Below are positions 58,799 through 64,000 of a DNA stretch of 64,000 bases, piece by piece. The notes beneath the pieces are model-generated. The model saw only the letters and a list, made by a program, of their open reading frames with translations. It made no database searches and was not told the origin of the DNA. Source of the DNA: Bombardia bombarda (Eukaryota > Ascomycota > Sordariomycetes > Sordariales > Lasiosphaeriaceae); contig JAULSR010000002.1 in NCBI GenBank assembly GCA_030512295.1, positions 3,410,001 to 3,474,000 of the forward strand, read 5' to 3'. Both the position numbers and the translations under genes were made by a program. Position 1 is the stretch's first letter, and each line of letters opens with the position of its first letter.

Positions 58799-59171
58799 AT
58801 GCAGCCGACCCGCGTCCTCCAGGGCCTGCGCTACCGCAAGCTGCGGCTCACGACCAAGGACGTCAACAAGGGCTTTTACAAGGGTTCCGGCACGGGCACC
58901 GTCGGTCGCCACACCAAGCACGGTGGCTTCGTGATCGAGTGGGAGAAGGTCCGGTCATATGTCTGCCCCCCGCTGGAGGGCTTCAAGGTGAGACACAGAC
59001 AGACAGACTCTACCCACAAAGGAAAGACACCACGTACTGACTCTATTTCAGCTCACCCCCTTCGTCGCCGCCACCGTTCCCAAGGTCTACGGCCAGTTTT
59101 CCGATGCCCAGGGTCCCCGGAATCCCGAAACCTATCTTGCGCGGTGGAAGTCGGAGAACGCACTTGACTGA
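58799..59171 (+). CDS. MRPL27: Mitochondrial ribosomal protein mL41 (MRPL27)
   Basis: Large-subunit protein of the mitochondrial ribosome. Exon 1 (58799-58987) and exon 2 (59052-59171), joined in phase 0 after GTGAGA, give 102 aa. The family pattern is clear: RYRKLRLTTKDVNKGFYKGS, then TGTVGRHTKHGGFVIEWEKV and the VCPPLEGFKLTPFVAATVPK junction across the intron. It ends ETYLARWKSENALD. The basic N-terminus (MQPTRVLQGLRYRKLRLTTK) can act as the import signal. The length agrees with fungal orthologues. It shares its promoter region with UTP14. Confidence 0.96.
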
Positions 59172-59746
59172 GTGCTGTGATGGTTGTCGGTGATGTGCTC
59201 ATGCACAAGGGGATAAAATCGAAACGGAACGGGACGGGGTGGGGGTAGAGTCAGAGTCGCGATAAAACGACATACGTACTGATTCGTGATGCGATACGGG
59301 CCTGCATCCCCCGCCCATGGATAGTGCACAAAGTGGAAGGGGTGATAGAGATGGCCGAGATCTGGGACTCGTATACAACAAGTCAGTCACAAAGACAGGC
59401 GTGTGAGTTTTGCCTTCTTTTGATCTCGAGACGGATAGAACATCCATCGGTTATTATACTATTATTATTGAGGTGCGTAGATGGATAAGTGGGCGTTTCA
59501 AGGCGTTCGTTGTACAAAGAGCTAGCTGTATATTGTGTATAAATCTGTACTAAAAACATGAGATAAATCAAACCAGATCACACTCCCCAGGTGTGTTAAA
59601 GATTATGTTGGTATTATTACTACAAATTACTGTTCACACTCACTCCTGGGGGGTATTCGTCGGCATCTTGCTTGCTTGCTCAATCTCGTCAAAGGTAAAA
59701 GGGCTTACTTGCCTCTCAAGTTCTCATACTCGCTCAGACCGGTTCC
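59172..59746. other. Convergent 3' flank, mL41 and hydrolase
   Basis: No gene seen. An AT-rich segment at 59440-59640 probably contains both polyadenylation regions. Confidence 0.55.
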
Positions 59747-62731
59747 TTACTTGTTCGCCGAGCTCCCACTGGCAGCCAAAGAAGCGAACCTCTCCACCGC
59801 CGGAGACGCCAAATGGGGCGAAGGAAACGACATAAATCCCCCTTCCTGTCCAGCCTCGCTCTGCAATACCCCATCCGGGATATTATCATCTCCTCGGCCA
59901 TCAGTAGTAGCAGCTGCGTTTTCACCAGCAGCACCCTCTCCTTCTTCCGCACCACCGAAAGCCAAACCCGACGGCTTCTCCAAGACAGGACTGCCCAACC
60001 GTGGCGTCTGGTTCCTTGACGCAGCGTCAGACATCAACGTCATCATGCTCGCCGTATCGGCATCTTTCCTGCCCAGGCTAAACGGCACCGAGATACCGTC
60101 GACAATCGGTCTCTTCCCAGTGACTCCGGTTTCCGGTGGCGCAAGCAACCCACCTCCGTCAGCCTTGCTTGACCCCTCCCCATCCTCCGCCGCCTTCTTC
60201 ATCTTCCCCCTCCGAATAGCAAGCAACGTCGCAATAGGCGTCTCCCCATCCTCATCCGCCACCGCCCCGCCACTCTCCTCCGTCTGCCCCTCATCCCCAA
60301 CAAACCTATGCCCCGAAGAATGGTTCCTGCCAAGCGGCGGCGCATCAGCCCTCCTCCCCCCCACATCCTTCCCCTTCCCTTCCTTCTCCTCCACCTCCTG
60401 CCTCTCCAAATCACTAAACGCCCTCGCCCCCTGCCCCTCCGCCCCCGTCGCCATCTTCGTCTCCACCCCCCCTCCTCCCCCACCCACCAACTGCCCCCTC
60501 TGCACCGTCATCTCATCATGCTTCGACCCCCACAGCGCCCACAGCGACAACCCATAGCTCCTCGACTTCTTCTGCTTCCGCATCTCCTTCTCCCTCGCGC
60601 CGAGCTTTCTGCGCCCCGCCAGCGCGCTCGGCGGCGGGAACTCGCCTTCGCCAAAGACCTCGAATCCCGCAGCCATGTCGCGCAGGCGATTCTCGTGCAC
60701 CTTGCGCTTGACGCTCTGGAAGCGCGCGTCCCAGCGGCGCTTGTGCGCGAGCCACTTGCGCACGGGGCCGACCTTGATGACGCCGACGAGCTCGCACGCC
60801 ATGGTGCAGCCGGGCAGCTCCTCGGCGGGGGGCAAGGGGAAGATGAGGCCGTGCGGGGTGACGCGCTGGCGGATCATGTGGCCTTTGAAGGGGGGCAGGG
60901 CGTCGCCGGCCTGGCCGACGGAAATCTCGCCGGCTTCTTTTTCGGCCTTGTGCTTGCGACGTTCTTGTTTTTGGCGTTCGCGTTTGTGTCCTCTCTTCTC
61001 TTTCTGTCGGGGGTGTGTTAGCGCATGTTTGATGGAGAGAGACACAACGGAGAAAGGCCCTTACCGGCTGGCGCTCATGCTCCCCGTCATCACTCGACGA
61101 ACTCGACGACGAGCTCGAGATGACAGAGATCGCGTCGTCGTCGGGGATATCGATCTCGACTCTCTGCGCACGAGCAAGCGCCCAGGCGCCGAACTGAGCA
61201 ATGGCGCGGTACTGGTATTTTGCTGGGCTGGTGAAGCTCAAAGTCGGCGCGACGTGGCACAGATCGTCCCAGACCTGCAGCTGGACGTCTGTCGGCTTGT
61301 GTTGAGCAAGCTGGGCCCTTCCGTGCTCGTCCATCAGGGCGTCTGGGGGCGCGTAACGTGCTGGATTAGCACATTTATGCGCGACATAGATCTGCTCGTC
61401 GCAGAGCATCTCGCCCCCTCCAACCATTATGAGTAAGGGAGGAAGTCCGCCTAAGGTAGGCTGCATGACGGGGCTGACCAAGGGGTGTGCGAGCAGTTCG
61501 TTTGTGGTATACATCTGTCATGTGTGTCAGTGCACCATCATAAGATGTGTGTGTGCAGATATGTGGTCCCACCTGTATCTGTTCCTTGATGTCGACGTGT
61601 TCGCCATCAATAATGAGCGACAAGCGAGTCGTGGTCTCAGCAACATCGCTGATGGTTGGGATGCCGCTACTAAGCTCAGACCCGCCCTCGTTGGCAGCAA
61701 TGTTCTTCTTCTGGTGCACGGCAATCTTCTTGATCTCTTCAAGAAGTTCCTCATCGGGCGGTGGCCACGACGGTGAGGGCTTGTGGTGGAAACCAGACGG
61801 CGGTATATAGTCTAACGGGCTATCACCGGCAACACTGGGGAAAGAGTGTGTGAGATCAACCCAGGGGCTGATGAGAATAGCGCCAGCCGGGAGTGGAATC
61901 CCCCTATCCCTGAGAATAACAAGAAGTGAGAGCACCATTCCACCGCCCGCAGAGTCGCCGGCCAGTATGATGGTGTTTGGCGCCTGGTGCTCAAGGAGAT
62001 AAAGATAGGTGGCCAGACAGTCGTATAGACCGCATGGGAAAGGAAACTGAGGCGCCAATCGGTATCTGGGGGCCAGGGCCCTCGCCTTCAGCTTTCGGGC
62101 ATGGCGCTGGATCTGATAGCGGTGCTCGTCAACGCTACCAAAGAAATAGGCGCCGCCGTGGACGTAGAGCATGACACGGTTGCCCGGATCGTTTCTCTTC
62201 TTTCGGTCGTGGTAGTCGGCCTTCATCTCGATCCACTCTGCCTTGAGGGGCGTCCTGGGCTTCCGCCATTGCCACCATTCCTTACCGCCTACTTGACGGA
62301 TCCCTTCAGGACCCAGCTGTTCCTGCATAAGAAAGGCAGCACGCGATAAATGATCCTGAGAGATCTCGACCTCGTCTACTTTGACCCATTGAGGGTGCGG
62401 CACCCATTGGCTGGTGAAAGCCTGCAACTCCTCGACGGTATGGCGAGAGGCATACTCGAGAAACGAGCGGATGAGGTGCAAGCCTTCATCATACGAGATG
62501 TGAGCTGTAGGATGCTTCTGTCGGGATGACGTGTTGCCCAGGTACTGTAGTGAAGAACGATGAACTTGGTTAGCCAATCATTCGTTCTTCTCGTCTGAAC
62601 CAAAACTCAAAAAATAGCCTTAGATACTCCTAAAATACCTTAGGTAAGTAAGGTAGACTTACATGAGAAACGAGGGTGGAGACAACCGTCGGCGTAACGG
62701 CGAGGCCCACGGTCGCCGTGTTCATATTCAT
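59747..62731 (-). CDS. Alpha/beta-hydrolase fold-3 (HSL-like) lipase/esterase with long C-terminal tail
   Basis: Predicted serine ester hydrolase, 915 aa in four exons: 62731-62663, 62544-61573, 61514-61065 and 61003-59747. All phases are zero. The first exon encodes a short hydrophobic segment (MNMNTATVGLAVTPTVVSTL), possibly a membrane anchor. The hormone-sensitive-lipase oxyanion motif HGGAYFFGS starts at residue 152. The nucleophile elbow GDSAGGGM places Ser221. The acid is probably within LLIMVGGGEMLCDEQ, and the His is in DDLCHVAPTL. The catalytic part ends near residue 470, after a poly-Ser tract. The remaining 440 residues are basic, then Gly/Glu-rich and probably disordered, with a conserved-looking block (WLAHKRRWDARFQSVKRKVH). 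Long tails of this kind occur in fungal relatives of unknown substrate. The GTGGGA donor of exon 2 is atypical. Confidence 0.85.
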
Positions 62732-63528
62732 GGTCACTACACTACCTTGGATTACTAAGTAAAAAGAAATATACAATTGCGCGTGCCTGGCTGGCTAAGA
62801 AGGTTTCTGTACCAGGCATCTCATAGGTAACTCAAGTAAAAAGGAGAGTTTTCATCGTCTGAAGAATAGAATGTTTCATTTAGTAGGGAGTACGGAGTAG
62901 CGCGGGTAGGAAATGGTTATGATGTCATATGTTACAAAAAGCCATCAAACGCGGAATTAGACCCAGAGCGGCTGAGATGAAGAGTGGTTGTGAAATTGGC
63001 GAACAGTCGGGACGAGAAGTCTGAAGGCAGGCATTGATCGGCAGGCGTCCTGAAACGGCTAGCGCTGCGACCCGAGACCCTTCCAGCGCGCAGGATCACG
63101 GTCATGAAAATGGTGGGGTTACGGGCGCACTGAGCTGAGGCATCACGGACGGCGCAAGCTCCGCGTCACCGTGAGAATGCCTAGAGATAGAGTCAACCTT
63201 TTCTATCTCGTATCCGCGCAACTATTTATCAAATAACGCGACAGGAGCTTTAATTGAGCAAGATTTGCTCATCGATTCTTTTGCAGCTCAAATTGAGCAA
63301 CTTCAAGCAAGCTATACCGGTCAACTGGGAGGTGTTAGTGACTTGGGACCGCCCCGCTTTCAAACCGCTCCCCGCCATTCCAGACCCAAGCCCACTCTCC
63401 TCCAGATCATAAGCTCAACGAAAGGGTAGCTTCCCGATATACCATATCTCTCTTCTTTGGTATTTGTCGAGCTTCTATTTCGAGCATTACTCCTAAATCT
63501 TCCTCGTTGTCTTTACAGAGCAGTCACC
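62732..63528. other. Divergent intergenic region
   Basis: Promoters of the - hydrolase gene and the + gene starting at 63529. It holds an imperfect ATTGAGCAA direct repeat near 63252-63300. The TACCTTAGGTAAGTAAGGTAG motif cluster lies just outside, inside hydrolase intron 1 near 62636-62655. Confidence 0.5.
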
Positions 63529-64000
63529 ATGGCGACCCAATATGAAGGTACAATACATCCCCCTCCCCCCTTCTCAATCACCCCCCAATCCTCCACCGAC
63601 CCATAACCTACCAGACAACCAACTAACCCATCCCCCTCCAGTCGAACACAACATCAAACCCCCCACCAACGACTCCTCCACCACCAGCCGCCGCCAAATC
63701 GACATGTCCACCTTCACGTCCCACCTAAACGTCGTCGCCCCCTCCACCAACCCCTCCTCCTCCCTCTCCGAGCCGCACCACAACAACCCGCACGCGCAGC
63801 CCAACCCCGTCGACATCGCCGCCATCTTCCGCCTGCTCCAAGACCAGATGGGCGTGCTCGCCACCACCGCGCCCACCGCGGACAACGCCGCCTTCCTGCG
63901 CGAGCTGGTCGAGTCGCTCGAGCTCGACGTGTCCAACCCGCCCATGGAGATCCGCGGCGTGTCGCAGCAGTACCTCGACGGGCTCGACCGCGTCGCGCGC
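63529..64000 (+). CDS. Conserved fungal protein, 5' part only, runs off the window
   Basis: Exon 1 (63529-63547, MATQYE plus one base) has the start context CACCATGGCG. A 94-base intron (GTACAA to CTCCAG) joins in phase to exon 2 from 63642, which is open to the window edge. The visible 126 residues begin with a Ser/Pro-rich stretch, then PVDIAAIFRLLQDQMGVLAT, LRELVESLELDVSNPPMEIR and GVSQQYLDGLDRVAR. This arrangement is like the N-terminus of fungal RING-finger proteins, in which the RING follows the LDGLDRV segment. The RING itself would lie beyond the window, so the identity is tentative. The strongly C-biased third positions fit a real gene. Confidence 0.6.

Noticed and set aside
60308..61021. 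Plus-strand open frame of 237 aa, Pro/His/Leu-rich
   Set aside because: Antisense to the last exon of the hydrolase; no start context or domains.
1..64000. CRISPR arrays, bacterial operons, complete transposons or viral genes
   Set aside because: No regularly spaced direct repeats, no transposase, reverse transcriptase or integrase coding sequence and no viral proteins were seen.

Overview
The window reads as nuclear DNA of a filamentous ascomycete (Pezizomycotina, most likely Sordariomycetes). The evidence is short spliceosomal introns with GTRNGT donors and CTRAY branch sites, a set of single-copy fungal proteins (AP-1-like bZIP factor, ERT1/AcuK, exocyst Sec3, Utp14, Tsr2, FMP52, riboflavin kinase, mL41), long intergenic regions, and scattered TACCTA/TAGGTA motifs. 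The genus cannot be fixed from the sequence. Exon boundaries were worked out by eye from splice signals and reading-frame phase; no transcript data were available.

Left part (1-14 kb): sparse and accessory in character. It holds five unrecognised genes: + 1702-2611, - 4384-5486, + 7284-8452, - 9450-10308 and + 12751-13987. Microsatellites, a minisatellite and a poly-C tract lie between them. None shows a clear conserved domain.

Middle part (15-38 kb): an AP-1/YAP1-type redox bZIP factor (- 15281-17235); a BSD-domain protein (+ 20587-22098) convergent with the 40S chaperone Tsr2 (- 22566-23374); FMP52 (+ 24103-24798) and riboflavin kinase (+ 25660-26292); the gluconeogenesis regulator ERT1/AcuK (- 27834-30190), whose C-terminus is split by an apparent one-base frameshift; a gene-poor 4.6 kb stretch; and a six-exon MFS drug/H+ antiporter (- 34822-38422).

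Right part (40-64 kb): a HeLo-domain protein with a degenerate kinase module (- 40716-42940) divergent from a vacuolar Ca2+/H+ exchanger (+ 46460-48217); tRNA-Pro(TGG); Sec3 (- 49913-54340); Utp14 (- 55469-58254) head-to-head with mitoribosomal mL41 (+ 58799-59171); a long alpha/beta-hydrolase (- 59747-62731); and the first part of a gene running off the right edge (+ 63529-64000).

The genes form no metabolic cluster. Functional themes are ribosome production (Tsr2, Utp14, mL41), stress and carbon-source transcription (AP-1, ERT1), ion and drug transport, and secretion. The most interesting item is the HeLo-pseudokinase, whose domain order resembles animal MLKL, the necroptosis executioner.
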